Origin: Stictocephala bisonia
Lineage: Eukaryota; Arthropoda; Insecta; Hemiptera; Membracidae
Reading direction: 5' to 3'
Length of the DNA stretch: 64,000 nt
Assembly (NCBI GenBank): GCA_035578905.1
Contig: JAQJVL010000001.1
Span: 3,030,001 to 3,094,000, forward strand
Below, one piece after another: positions 1 to 10,372 of this stretch. The notes under the pieces were generated by a model. The model was not told the DNA's origin. It worked only from the letters and a program-made list of their open reading frames with translations, and did no database searches. The position numbers and the translations under genes are program-made. Each line of letters begins with the position of its first letter. Position 1 is the first letter of the stretch.

Positions 1-142
1 GAAAATGTACAAACTACTGTGGCCGCAAGAATATTGCGTCACCCGAGTTTGAAGGTTGTTTACATAGTAACTAAGAGCCTCACGAAAACTTCAATAACAC
101 CATTGTTTTCCTCATTTAATTATACGTTATTACATGTAAAAA
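1..142. repeat. Fragment of a dispersed repeat, cut by the window edge
   Basis: Bases from about 25 to 140 match the reverse complement of about 1660-1790. Both contain CACCCGAGT followed by TGAAGGTTGTT, then ACTAAGAG and ACACCATTGTTTT. The two copies are diverged and lie in opposite orientation, one outside and one inside the large inverted repeat that starts at 143. The family is not recognised. Confidence 0.5.
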
Positions 143-1222
143 GACCAGCCGGAGTGAGCCACGTGATGCATGGGGATTTCCCGGTATTTTGGCACACTGG
201 TTCAAGGTCAGTTAAAAAGATGTCCACTAAGAGCAAAATTAATTTATTGGTTTCTGATAGCACACGGAGAAGAAATAAACTGAGGTCACATCCTATAGTG
301 CTCGAAGTGTGTGTCAAATTAGTGTGTCGAGTGATTTGCTATGTGATAACAGGGCAGCACCTTTTCAGTACCACCCCTTATTACCCCAAATCCTCAAGGA
401 TAAATGTAGTAATAATTACTTCAGATTTATAACTGAAGTACATTAGTTGTACTCTATTTATAACTGCAGAGGAGTCCACTGCGACAGTCTGTTTCTTTTT
501 TTCTCTGTGCATCGATAATATTATCTTCTTATTTCAATATAGAGTTTTATGAAGTATAAGTGTCTTACTTATAAACATAATAGGTTTTCCAATGTAGCAG
601 AGGAGAGGTTTTTCCCAAGGATATGGTTAGGAGGGGAGGCGGAGCATAAAATTAATTAGATTTTATATTATTTGGAACATATACAAACAATAATTAAACA
701 GCTGGTTACATTCAGAATACAGGGATGACAAAAACAGGAGTTATTTTGAGTACCTATTAGCGTTAGATTAAACTTTTTTCATTACATTTGTTAAAACATT
801 AAAACTTTCTTCCTGATCTTTTTCTTTACGTAACACTGACAAGTTGCCAGCCCCGAAACATTCAAATCCTAAAAAAATAAAACAAATATTTTACAATGGA
901 ATTAAGTTCTTTTCCTCTATCACTCAGATTGGAATCTAGCCTCTTCAAATTTAGAAGGCAGTCGTGAACCATCCTCTGGATTTTCTCTGTTACAGTGTCC
1001 GGGAATTCTATAAATAGTTAACAATAAGATAACTTATATAATTATATAATAAAAGGTTAGCACTAAGATTCTTTTTGTAAGCATAGTTATGTTTTGTCCA
1101 AAATTAAGAATGTTTGCGTCCATGTGAATGATTATTTCATTTTTGTTGACTTTCCTAATGTAAATGTTATGTGTCAATTTGGCTAAATAAAGGATTTGAT
1201 ATGATTTGTAGGTGTCTGCCTT
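143..1222. repeat. Left arm of a 1.08-kb inverted repeat
   Basis: This arm is the near-identical reverse complement of 2787-3871. The outer edge begins GACCAGCCGGAGTGAGCC and the inner edge ends GGTGTCTGCCTT; the mirror sequences sit at 3854-3871 and 2787-2798. Apparent open frames here (such as the one up to 432) also appear in the other arm and show no codon bias or known domain, so I treat them as non-coding. I saw no convincing target duplication outside the arms. A foldback transposon or a duplicated-inverted segment would both fit. Confidence 0.8.
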
Positions 1223-1390
1223 GATTATAAGTTTTATAAGTTTTAATAATGTTTACGCTATTTGAACAAAAAAGTAAGTACCGGAATTTTAACTAGTGTT
1301 ACTGTATATCAAATTTGATACATTACATAATTTTAACTCATCGTGAAAAAATTTCTTGTTGATTTCCTGAAACAAAAATGTCTTAGCTTA

Positions 1391-1648
1391 TAGAGGTCGT
1401 AGAGTAATTTCTTGGTCACGTTGTAATTTTTATGAAGTATATATTTACGACACATTATTTTTATATACGTAAGTAAATGAAGTGATTTTATACTGATATA
1501 AATTCACTTTGATTTGATCACGATTTAAATCGATATAAAATCACAGCATTTACTTTCGCATGTAAAAGTAATGTATCGTAACTTTACGTTTAATAATGAT
1601 TACAACGTGACCATAACCATCATAAGTATTTTGATTTTACTACCTCTA
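1391..1648. mobile_element. Small MITE-like inverted repeat
   Basis: The ends read TAGAGGTCGTAGAGT and, on the other strand, TAGAGGTAGTAAAAT. A further inner match, GGTCACGTTGTAAT, occurs near both ends. The core (about 1474-1555) also folds on itself around GTGATTTTATA. The arms are diverged. It may be an old non-autonomous DNA transposon inside the spacer of the larger inverted repeat. Confidence 0.4.
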
Positions 1649-1659
1649 GAAACAATTAA

Positions 1660-1790
1660 TTCAAAAATGCACATATCATAACGAACAATTAAACGAGAAA
1701 AACAATGGTGTGATTGGAGTTCTCATAGGTCTCTTAGTTTCCTAGAAAACAACCTTCATACTCGGGTGCACATAATTTCTGCACCGACAG
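1660..1790. repeat. Inverted partner of the repeat at the window start
   Basis: The reverse complement of this stretch aligns with about 25-140 over roughly 110 bases with scattered differences. See the entry at 1-142. No coding potential is seen. Confidence 0.5.
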
Positions 1791-1912
1791 TAATGAAATA
1801 TATGAACGCTTTCCACTGATCCGATATTTAATACAAAATAGACTAAATACTAAACTCGGTTATTTAGTGTATAGAGTAACTAACATTTTAAAATAGTATA
1901 CATGTAATAGTA

Positions 1913-2285
1913 AAGGGTGTTTCTTTTAAAACACAACCCATGATTTGAAATGGGTTGAATTTCAATACAATTAACAATACATATAGTTAATACAATGGGT
2001 ACAGAATACTGTTCGAAAGCATCTTAACATAAAACAAACGATTTTCTTTTAAATTATTTCTCCACAATAAACACTCTCTAGTCTTTGTTCAAAACCATGT
2101 TTCTAACCTCAACATAATGATATTGCAGGAAACCCAAATAAAGTGAACAAAAATGCAACACTGTAAATCAGCTGATAGCTAAGGAAAAAAAAGAACAAGG
2201 GATACCAACCTGCGAAATTGTAATTATCTTAACCCTTAATTTTCTGTACTTGTAAAAAGGGTTGCGTTTTAAAAGAAGCACCCTG
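1913..2285. mobile_element. 373-bp MITE with TA target site (Tc1/mariner-like)
   Basis: Terminal inverted repeats of about 26 bp are visible: the left starts AAGGGTGTTTCTTTTAAAAC and the right, reverse-complemented, starts CAGGGTGCTTCTTTTAAAAC; both go on to a CAACCC box. The element is flanked by TA on both sides (1911-1912 and 2286-2287), the target of the Tc1/mariner superfamily. The interior has no transposase frame, so it would depend on an enzyme supplied in trans. Superfamily assignment rests on the TA duplication and the CAGGGTG start. Confidence 0.6.
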
Positions 2286-2299
2286 TATAATCTGGCTCA

Positions 2300-2786
2300 A
2301 ACGTTCTGACGTTGAGTATAGACAAATATCAATTATATTGTTTACATGGGTTTCACAGTGGAGGATAGAACACTATTATGTAATAACAGTGACAGGAGAG
2401 CGGTTCGCAGTGATAAGGAAGCGGCACAATGAATGGTGCAAATTGCTACTATTATAGTCCGGTCTACCTCGGAGGCCTTGGCTTTGCTAATTGCCTACCG
2501 TCCTCTCCTCTCCATGCTATTGTTGTCGTATGCTGAAGCTGAAGAAGTGCATCGAGGCATTCAGAGTCAAGGACACGGCCTCCAACTGTCATTATCAGCC
2601 ACCGGGCCACATCCTTCTTATTGTCTAGCGTAAATGGGCCGACGCAATGGACATGCAGGTCGTCGGACAATACCTCCGACAACCCGCTGCACTTTCTTTT
2701 GTTTTTATTTTGAATGAGTTGTTTTGTTCGTAAAAACAACACTACATAACTCGATTAATTACTGGGGTTTTGATTGCTTGCAAAAT
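2300..2786. other. Rest of the inverted-repeat spacer, unrecognised
   Basis: This part is less AT-rich than its surroundings (2390-2700) and is open in two overlapping short frames, 2433-2633 on plus and 2464-2742 on minus (92 codons). Neither shows a domain I recognise. It may be debris of a transposase or host gene. I see no splice signals that would make it a convincing exon. Confidence 0.3.
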
Positions 2787-3871
2787 AAGGCAGACACCTA
2801 CAAATCATATCAAATCCTTTATTTAGCCAAATTGACACATAACATTTACATTAGGAAAGTCAACAAAAATGAAATAATCATTCACACGGACGCAAACATT
2901 CTTAATTTTGGACAAAACATAACTATGCTTACAAAAAGAATCTTAGTGCTAACCTTTTATTATATAATTATATAAGTTATCTTATTGTTAACTATTTATA
3001 GAATTCCCGGACACTGTAAAAGGGAAAATCCAGAGGATGGTTCACGAACTGCCTTCTAAATTTGAAGAGGCTAGATTCCAATCTGAGTGATAGAAGAAAA
3101 GAACTTAATTCCATTGTAAAATATTTGTTTTATTTTTTTAGGATTTGAATGTTTCGGGGCTGGCAAGTTGTTAGTGTTACGTAAAGAAAATGATCAGGAA
3201 GAAAGTTTAAATTTTTTAACAAATTTAATGAAAAAAGTTTAATCTAACGCTAATAGGTACTCAAAATAACCCCTGTTTTTGTCATCCCTGTATTCTGAAT
3301 GTAACCAGTTGTTTAATTATTGTTTGTATATGTTCCAAATAATATAAAATCTAATTAACTTTATGCTCCGCCTCCCCTCCTAATCATATCCTTGGAAAAA
3401 CCTCTCCTCTGCTACATTGGAAAACCTATTATGTATATAAGTAAGACACTTATACTTTATAAAACTCTATATTAAAATAAGAAGATAATATTATCGATGC
3501 ACAGAGAAAAAAAGAAACAGACTGTCGCAGTGGACTCCTCTGCAGTTATAAATAGAGTACAACTAATGTACTTCAGTTATAAATCTGAAGTAATAATTAC
3601 TACTGTATATTTATCCTTGAGGATTTGGGGTAATAAAGGGTGGTACTGAAAAGGTGCTGCCCTGTTATCACATGGCAAATCACTCGACACACTAATTTGA
3701 CACACACTTCGAGCACTATAGGATGTGACCTCAGTTTATTTCTTCTCCGTGTGCTATCAGAAACCAATAAATTAATTTTGCTCTTAGTGAACATCTTTTT
3801 AACTGACCTTGAACCAATGTGCCAAAATACCGGGAAGTCCCCATGCATCACGTGGCTCACTCCGGCTGGTC
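2787..3871. repeat. Right arm of the 1.08-kb inverted repeat
   Basis: Reverse-complement partner of 143-1222, differing by scattered substitutions and small indels (a few percent by eye). The arms enclose a 1.56-kb spacer. If transcribed through, the RNA would form a hairpin stem of more than 1 kb. Confidence 0.8.
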
Positions 3872-4000
3872 CTTTTTTATTATCTGTGGCCATGGCATCA
3901 ACATAATCATCAAATCATGACATAAAGTATTTTATGACGTATAAAATTTTACACGTATTATTTTTACACGTGGAAATGATTGTAAATAAACTACTTAACC

Positions 4001-5080
4001 TAGGGTGACCAGACGTCCCGTAAAAACGGGATTGTCCCGTTTTCCCAGATAAACCCAGTGTCCCGAAAAGCTTCTCGGGACGCCTAAATGTCCCATACAT
4101 ACGTTAGGTAGGCATACACACCATCAATTCGCTACTATTTCCTTAATTATTAATTAATATATAAGTGACTATGTCTTATTCTACAATAATATCATTTGGA
4201 AAATTCTATCCGACGCCCCGACCTCGTCTTTACACTATGGATCAGTGAAGACAAAAAAATACCATAGTGTCACGAAAAGTGGGCTTCTTTTTTCAAAATC
4301 TTCACTAGGGCAGAGCAACACTCTGAGTTTTTAAAGAAGTGTCAGTATGTGTTTGCGATTCCTGCTCACAATCGAAATACTGAGAGAATATTTTCACTAA
4401 TGAACATCCAATGAACAGATGAACGGAACAGGATGGGATTGGAATCCTTTTCTGCAATTCTCCAAAATGGATTGTTGTGATTTTTATAAATTTGTCTTAG
4501 AACAGACAGAAATGTTAAAGATGGCTGGAACAAATGCTAAATATTTCAAAGAATCAAATAACTCTTTTAACATTTAATATTTTTCATACAATGTATTTTG
4601 TTCTAAATTATCTGGTAGGCCTACCTAACTTTATTGTTTGATAATCTCCAAATAGGGGTTTTAATCAATAAACCGTTTATAATTTATTGAGTCTTGTTTC
4701 AATTTTAAAACCAAACTTCAGACAAATGAAGTTGAACGAAAGTGGTAACATTGAAATTGAGTTAATTGTGACATGCTGGAATATAACTGTGTGTTTGGGG
4801 TTGTTTTATATTTTATATACAAAATTTTTTACAATTTTATTTAGAAAATTAAAAGTATGGAGGGAGGGACTATTGAGGGGGAGTCCTTATTGAGTAAACA
4901 GGTTAGGCAAAATAATCAAAACTATTTTCCTTAGGGTATGTGAAACCCAAAGCTCCATTAGAGCGTTGAAATATGTTATTTTTAGCTAAAATGTAGCCTT
5001 CAAGCCGCTAAACTTAGGTATAATCTTTGTGTCAAAATTATAGGTGTCCCGTTTTTTCAGTTGAAGATCTGGCCACCCTA
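4001..5080 (+). mobile_element. Decayed hAT-superfamily DNA transposon
   Basis: The left end reads TAGGGTGACCAGACGTCCCG and the right end, reverse-complemented, TAGGGTGGCCAGATCTTC; the outermost 13 bases match at 12. The element is bracketed by a perfect 8-bp direct repeat, ACTTAACC, at 3993-4000 and 5081-5088, the diagnostic hAT target duplication. At 1.08 kb it is far shorter than an autonomous hAT (usually 2.5-4 kb). It keeps only the 3' part of a transposase (4310-4578), so it is an internally deleted, non-autonomous copy. Its right terminus was later copied in inverted orientation (see 5022-5552). Confidence 0.85.
4310..4578 (+). pseudogene. hAT transposase C-terminal fragment (dimerisation region)
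   Basis: Translation gives a stretch ending in NTERIFSLMNIQ, then an in-frame TGA where the family has tryptophan, then TDERNRMGLES. This is the conserved hAT C-terminal dimerisation block, whose usual form is ER(V/I)FSLMxxxWTDERNRL. About 30 codons later the frame shifts, after which CDFYKFVLEQTEMLK and a terminal stop follow. With one nonsense codon, one frameshift and the N-terminal BED zinc finger and catalytic core missing, it cannot encode active transposase. The reading direction matches the left-to-right polarity of the element. Confidence 0.75.
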
Positions 5081-5552
5081 ACTTAACCCACACTGACTGA
5101 ACTGTTTTATCTTATTAAGCTGATACATTATAAAAATGTGTCCCAAGCCTTCATTGTTACTTAGACCAAGACCATGCTCTTAGTTTTAGAGTCTATCTAA
5201 TTTAAGAATGATTCCTTTAACGAACAAAAAACAAAAATGGCCGATTTGTGATTAGTCTCAGTCTTATTATGGACTTAATGCGTAAACTGTAACTGATAAG
5301 TCCATAATAAGACTCAGACTAATCACAAATCGGCCGTTTTTGGTTTTTGTTCGTTAAAGGAATCATTCTTAAATTAGATAGACTCTAAAACTAAGAGCAT
5401 GGACTTGGTCTAAGTAACAATGAAGGTTTTGGACACATTTTTATAATTTATCAGCTTAATAAGATAAAACTATTCAGTCAGTGTGGGTTAAGTTAGGGTG
5501 GCCAGACCTTCAACTGAAAAAAACGGGACACCTATAATTTTGACACAAAAAT
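5022..5552. repeat. Near-perfect palindrome, 256-bp arms, 19-bp spacer
   Basis: The left arm (5022-5277) and right arm (5297-5552) mirror each other about position 5287 with very few mismatches. The left arm contains the last 59 bases of the hAT element, its 8-bp target duplication and about 190 bases of flanking DNA. The right arm repeats all of this inverted, so a second hAT terminus starts at 5494. The outer edges fall inside the hAT element and at no transposon boundary. This points to a fold-back copying event after the hAT insertion rather than to a separate transposon. Confidence 0.85.
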
Positions 5553-5685
5553 AGAACACGTGTTTTAGTATTGTAATATACAATGGATCGTGCGCGATAT
5601 CGTGCAATTAATGAGAAGTAAGTTCGTGAAGGCCTACTGTTGGCAAAAATAAATACATAGTAAGTAAAGACCATCTAGTTCTTAC

Positions 5686-5823
5686 CCAAATAAATCTGCC
5701 AGTCAGTCTTGGCGAAAGCGTAAACGAAACCTGCTAGTATCTTGCTCATGCAGGACATGACGCCAATCAGAGCATCGTCTATCTTCAGCATATGGCTGAA
5801 TACTCCAACAGACAAAAGTGTTC
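5686..5823 (-). CDS. Internal exon of an SLC46/PCFT-like major facilitator transporter
   Basis: On the minus strand a polypyrimidine-poor but valid acceptor (TTTCCAG, 5830-5824) precedes a 138-nt exon, followed by donor GTAAG (5685-5681). It starts in phase with the donor of the exon at 7630-7731. Spliced together they read through without a stop, giving TLLSVGVFSHMLKIDDALIG, then VMSCMSKILAGFVYAFAKT. These features, a hydrophobic helix, the LKIDDALIG loop and a following helix ending in VYAFA, are familiar from insect SLC46 (proton-coupled folate transporter-like) proteins, which are 12-helix plasma- or endomembrane symporters. The segment would lie in the C-terminal half. No further 3' exon was found between this one and the window start; the gene probably continues beyond position 1. 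Confidence 0.75.
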
Positions 5824-7629
5824 CTGGAAATAAAAAAGTAATAGTCACGTCTTATATCTGTTAATTCATACTAAATACTTTTTTTAGGACTTTCACTTCA
5901 ACCCTAGATTCTTAGTTTAAGGAATATGCACAATTCGTTCCATTGAATAAGTAGTTTATGTAAATTTTCATTTTCATTAACAATTACATGTACGTAAAAT
6001 ATGTAAGTCCTGTTAATGTATATATGTTAATCAATGCGTATTAATCTACGTTAATGTTATACGTGATGTTATTATAAACTTATTTTATATACATGAAGAA
6101 AACCTAGTAGGAAAACAGTTCTATATATCCTCTCGTGTAAAAAATTCCTCATGTCCAATTCGGTAAAAGACCATGCAATAAAACTTTTGTAATGATCAAT
6201 ACATGTCAATAATGTCTAGTGTTTAGTTGAAATTTATATGTTTATTTGAGGAATCAGAAAGGAGGAGGAGATTTGAAAAAAGACAATGGAAATGTTTAAT
6301 TTTGATTAATTAGTTTTAAATAGAGTATAAACAACCTTGGTGTATTGTTACATAAATATTCCTGGATTAATACAATAAAATTTTTCAAATATTTGCCTCT
6401 GTCCTATCTATTATAATTTCTTTGGATAGTAAATGGCAGACCTGAACTTTAGTAGTATAAACATACTACTCTGGTAATTCAAATTTTCAAATAAAAAATA
6501 AAATCTTTTCCAATCCGACGGAAACAGTATTGGTCACTGCCGCTTAACTTTGAATAAAGTAATTTGCTATAATAATCACTGATATGATGTTCAAGACTGT
6601 TTAATATTATTTTTAAATAAGAGATTATATTTTGGATTGACGACACATTTACCAATTTAACAAACATGAGGTTGTAGTGATTAGATGTGGTGTGAATGAA
6701 AAGGAGGCAAACATTAATAAATGCGCCAGGCAAGGATGCTCTCTTTCACCACATTTATTTAATTTGTATATACAAAAAGCAATTGACAGAATAATAGCAG
6801 AGCTACATGTTGGACTAAAGATTATTGGAGATATGGTGAACATGATCAGATTTACTGATGATGTACTTACCGTGGGAGGATATGCAGAATATGCTGGAAA
6901 TAATGGAAAGAGTACTGAAGCAGGATTATGGAGTGAACATAAACAAAATAAGGATTAAGGTAATTGAGTGTGGTAGTGATGAAGGAAAACAAGTTAATTG
7001 AAAATTGGGCACAATTACTATTCAACAAGTAAAGAAGTTTAGTAATTTAGGGAGAAAGATTACATGTGATGGAAGATGCACAAAGGAAATAAAATACAGA
7101 TTTAACCAATAAAAACTAGGTTTTAATAAAAAGATATTTTTTTGACATCAAGGAATATTCGTTTAAATATCAGGAAAGAATTACTGAAAACTTACGTTTG
7201 GAGTGTAGTATTGTATCTTGGACCGCAAGAGAGAGTTTTTAAAAAGACTGCTGGCATTTGAAATCTGGTGTTATAGAAGAATGTTAAGAGTAATTTGGAC
7301 GGAAAGGAAAACAAATGTGGTAGTTTTTGAGGAAGCTCAAGAACGGAAACAGTTGATGATAATCATTAAAGAAGGAAAGCCAAGTTTGTTGGACATGTAC
7401 TGCGACATGATGGACTGTTGAAAAGAATAATAGAGAGAAAAATAGAAGCTGAAAATCAAAAAGGGGGGTCCACCTGGACCAGATCAGTCAGATTATATGC
7501 GATGTGAGACATAAAATAAAAAGGAAGGCGTAGAAGAGGAATGGTTGGAGAGCTGCTGCCAACCAACTTCTGGGTTGAAACACAAGAAGAAAACTAAAGC
7601 CAGTTAATTCAATGGCTGATGTTACTTAC
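5824..7629 (-). other. Intron of the SLC46-like gene
   Basis: 1.8-kb intron between two phase-compatible exons. It contains a broken LINE fragment in the opposite orientation (about 6650-7600). The rest (5824-6640) is AT-rich with no feature I can support. Confidence 0.7.
6650..7600 (+). pseudogene. Endonuclease-reverse transcriptase LINE fragment, 5'-truncated
   Basis: The first open frame (6677-6958) carries reverse transcriptase motifs: ARQGCSLSPHLFNLYIQKAI, the fingers/palm block of non-LTR RTs, then IRFTDDV, where the catalytic box is normally FADD or YADD. Downstream, in shifting frames with stops, come FSNLGRKITCDGRCTKEIK, FEIWCYRRMLRVIWTERKT and FVGHVLRHDGLLKRIIERK. These are the C-terminal blocks of the insect RT-endonuclease family often mislabelled craniofacial development protein 2-like. 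Endonuclease and most upstream RT are missing, the usual result of incomplete reverse transcription. It lies antisense to the host gene within its intron. Confidence 0.8.
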
Positions 7630-7731
7630 CAATAAGATTCGTCATCATACTGTATGTCGAAAAGATGCTGTAGTCCACTTCATTCCAGTTGAACCTGTAC
7701 CTCGTGAACAGGTACATTACTGTCATCTCCC
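7630..7731 (-). CDS. Internal exon of an SLC46/PCFT-like major facilitator transporter
   Basis: A minus-strand exon of 102 nt with acceptor ATTTCAG (ending at 7732) and donor GTAAGT (7629-7624). It encodes EMTVMYLFTRYRFNWNEVDY followed by SIFSTYSMMTNLIG. The pattern of a short helix, a YLFTRY(K/R)FNWNEV loop and then another helix is characteristic of the middle of insect SLC46 transporters. The donor leaves one base and the acceptor of the next exon supplies two, restoring a glycine codon. Upstream exons (helices 1-6) must lie at higher coordinates or outside the window; I searched for a candidate and could not identify one with confidence. Confidence 0.75.
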
Positions 7732-8568
7732 CTGAAATCATCAAGTCACAATCAAAATCAATAAAGAAATGGGTCAATGGTCTTTTAAATCCAAAGACTA
7801 CTGAATTGGATGGTTGCAATATTGCAAAAAATTATCTCAAACAGTCCCAAAACAAAAATGTATATTTTTAGCTAGTAAAAAGTCCTAAAATATCCATGGA
7901 GTGAGACATTTTGTGGAAAATAAAAAAAAAATCATCTAAGTTATCCAATAAGTTGATAACAAAATAAATATTTCAAAGAAATTTCGAATATAAATTTGGG
8001 CTGGTAGTGGAGGGAATTTCAGATGTTAAAAATTCCTCAATTCAAATGTAAAATTGCATCGGTGGTAAAAAATCTATCTTTCTCACTTGAAGACTCCTTT
8101 CCAGTCTTCCTTCAAGTCTGGAGAGACTACGCATTACCAACTACGAACTACCAGAAAATTTAATGTTTTAATATTTATCCAAATTTAAACAGATATTTTC
8201 ACTACAATGCATCATGAATATATCATCACATGCAAGTCCAAGTAATTTCTGAATTTATGGCTTGGTTAAAAATTAATTTATGCCAACATATCATACTAAC
8301 AGTGTAGTCATTATCGGCATTTCATGGATTGTAACAATGTCTAGTTAAAGGAGACATATAACCAACACCTTGTCATACCGTTTTACTTTTAAATGTGCAA
8401 CAATAATTTTAAAACAATAATAACAGCAGGCCCAAAGATAGGGAGGAAAGAGAAATTCTTCAGTAATCTGTGACTCGGGTAGGTAATCTACAAGTGGTTG
8501 AGCACGACCACTATTTGGTAAAGCATACTTTAATATCTTCCTACCAGACAAACGCCACGAGTAATGCT
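7732..8568. other. No feature seen (probable SLC46-like intron)
   Basis: AT-rich sequence upstream of the 7630-7731 exon on the minus strand. No further exon with family similarity was found. Confidence 0.5.
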
Positions 8569-8955
8569 GGGCGGGTGGGTAAATACCACTGCTCGTGTAA
8601 GGGTGGGCGGGTAGGTCAATACCACTGCACGTGTAAGGGTGGACGGGTGGGTCAATACCACTGTACGTGTAAGGGTGGGCGGGTGAGTCAATACCACTTC
8701 ACGTGTAAGGGTGGACGGGTGGGTCAATACCCCTGCACGTGTAAGGGTAGGCGGGTGGGTCAATACCACTGCACGTGTAAGGGTGGACGGGTGGGTCAAT
8801 ACCACTGTACGTGTAAGGGTGGACGGGTGGGTCAATACCACTGTACGTGTAAGGGTGGGCGGGTGAGTCAATACCACTGCACGTGTAAGGGTGGACGGGT
8901 GGGTCAATACCACTGCACGTATAAGGGTGGGCAGGTGGGTCAATACAATTGTTCG
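8569..8955. repeat. 36-bp G-run minisatellite, about 11 copies (locus 1)
   Basis: The period is 36 bp, seen from GTCAAT at 8615, 8651 and 8687. The unit is a G-run block (ideal form GGGTGGGCGGGTGGGT), then CAATACCACTGCACGTGTAA. The length is a multiple of three without stops, so long open frames appear on both strands; these are artefacts of the repeat. In each of the 11 G-blocks one of the four G-triplets is broken. Related arrays or fragments lie near 34.7, 54.6, 58.5 and 63.5 kb. Confidence 0.95.
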
Positions 8956-9653
8956 TGTGTATTAACTCACACTTGCAGAACTGTCTCTATCTTTGTTCTC
9001 CTTCCTTTGTCTTGACCATTGCCCTGTATTTACTAAGTTAAAAAGAACGCTTTCCTCCTCTTGACTAATTGAAACTGACCACCACTGTGGTTGGAATATC
9101 AACTTACAACCGATGCCATTAGACATTCTAGTTGACGGATGCCGGTGCCTTTGGATTATTCCCTAATCAATGTCAATACTGGCAGCAAGTTTTTACTTTA
9201 ATTAAAGAAATGGTCTTACCGGCACAGATTTTTAACTGGCCAACGACTAAAATAAAATTTACATTAATAAATACAATGGGCCTGACCGTTTTGTGTGGTC
9301 CAAATGTTTTAAAGAACGTCCGACTACTACCTGAGTTAGGAATACTAATCTATAAGGTTTGTCGACTAATTCTGCTCTTATTACAATAATTTCTCCTGTA
9401 GTGTTGACATAATTATAATCGATAATTAAACACATTCACATAAAGACGTAAAGCGCGTTTTTTTACTTATTAATTGTTATGTCATTGCTGTTCCTAGTAG
9501 TATTAAGGAGTCAAGGTCCACTGTTGTTACAGATTAGATAATCCCATAAACCCATTGAGCCAAAATGTATTTTTATGGGTTTGTTTGGAGAGTAATCGAA
9601 CTGTTTGAATCATACTACTTTCAGAGAAGACACATTACAAGGCTAGAAATGAG
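8956..9653. other. No feature seen
   Basis: Mixed AT-rich sequence. An 85-codon open frame at 9132-9389 has no recognisable domain and no supporting splice or promoter signals. Confidence 0.5.
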
Positions 9654-10372
9654 TAGGGGTATCAAATATTTTCAACATGTCGATATATCGAATTATCAGT
9701 ATATCGCAAAACAAATATCGATCCAACGATAATATCGAAAGAAAAATATCGATATATCGGATAACTGATATATCGTATTGTAAATTATTTATCTGTTTAA
9801 AATCATGCACTAACTCCTATGTCATGACTAAAAATATACTTTTTTTGCTGTACTATATTTAGAATAGCTTACTGAATGTTAAAATTAAATACATTTATCT
9901 ACACGAAACAAGTTTTGGTCTGTGGAGTTATGTGAAAAAATTCAATATAAGAATAATTATACCTTTAATTACTATATTAACTATCAAAGAATAGCGTAAT
10001 AACATCATTATTTTTGTTTTCCACATTTAAAATACCATTAGGCTTCTTATAAAAACTAAAACTCCACCTAGTGGTTTATAATAAACTACATTTTAATGCG
10101 TTAACTTCACGTAAAAATAAGTAATTAAAGTTATTTTATTATTTCAATACATGTTTTGTACGCATAAAAGGCAATTTAAATGTGTTTTTCCAAGTCGTGA
10201 TAATTTTGAGGCGAGAGAATAACGTCAATATTTAGTGATATGATATATTGAACGAAAATATCGATATAACCATTATCATCGAAAGAAAATATCGATACTA
10301 CTATATCGATACAACGAAACATATTTATCGATATTTCCGCTATATCGATAGACTACATCGTTGCCACCCCTA
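9654..10372. mobile_element. 719-bp hAT-like MITE with TATCGATA subterminal repeats
   Basis: The left end begins TAGGGGTATCAA; the right end, reverse-complemented, begins TAGGGGTGGCAACGATG. Both subterminal zones (9680-9775 and 10240-10355) are packed with TATCGATA or ATATCGAT motifs, the kind of clustered transposase-binding repeats found in many hAT elements. The middle is AT-rich and non-coding. The 8 bases flanking each end (GAAATGAG and GCAATGCA) match at only five positions, so a target duplication is at best decayed. Confidence 0.65.

Noticed and set aside
8470..9015. 181-codon Cys/Gly-rich frame resembling a zinc-binding or metallothionein-like protein
   Set aside because: It is a direct read of the 36-bp minisatellite; the opposite strand is equally open and related arrays elsewhere are in other frames.
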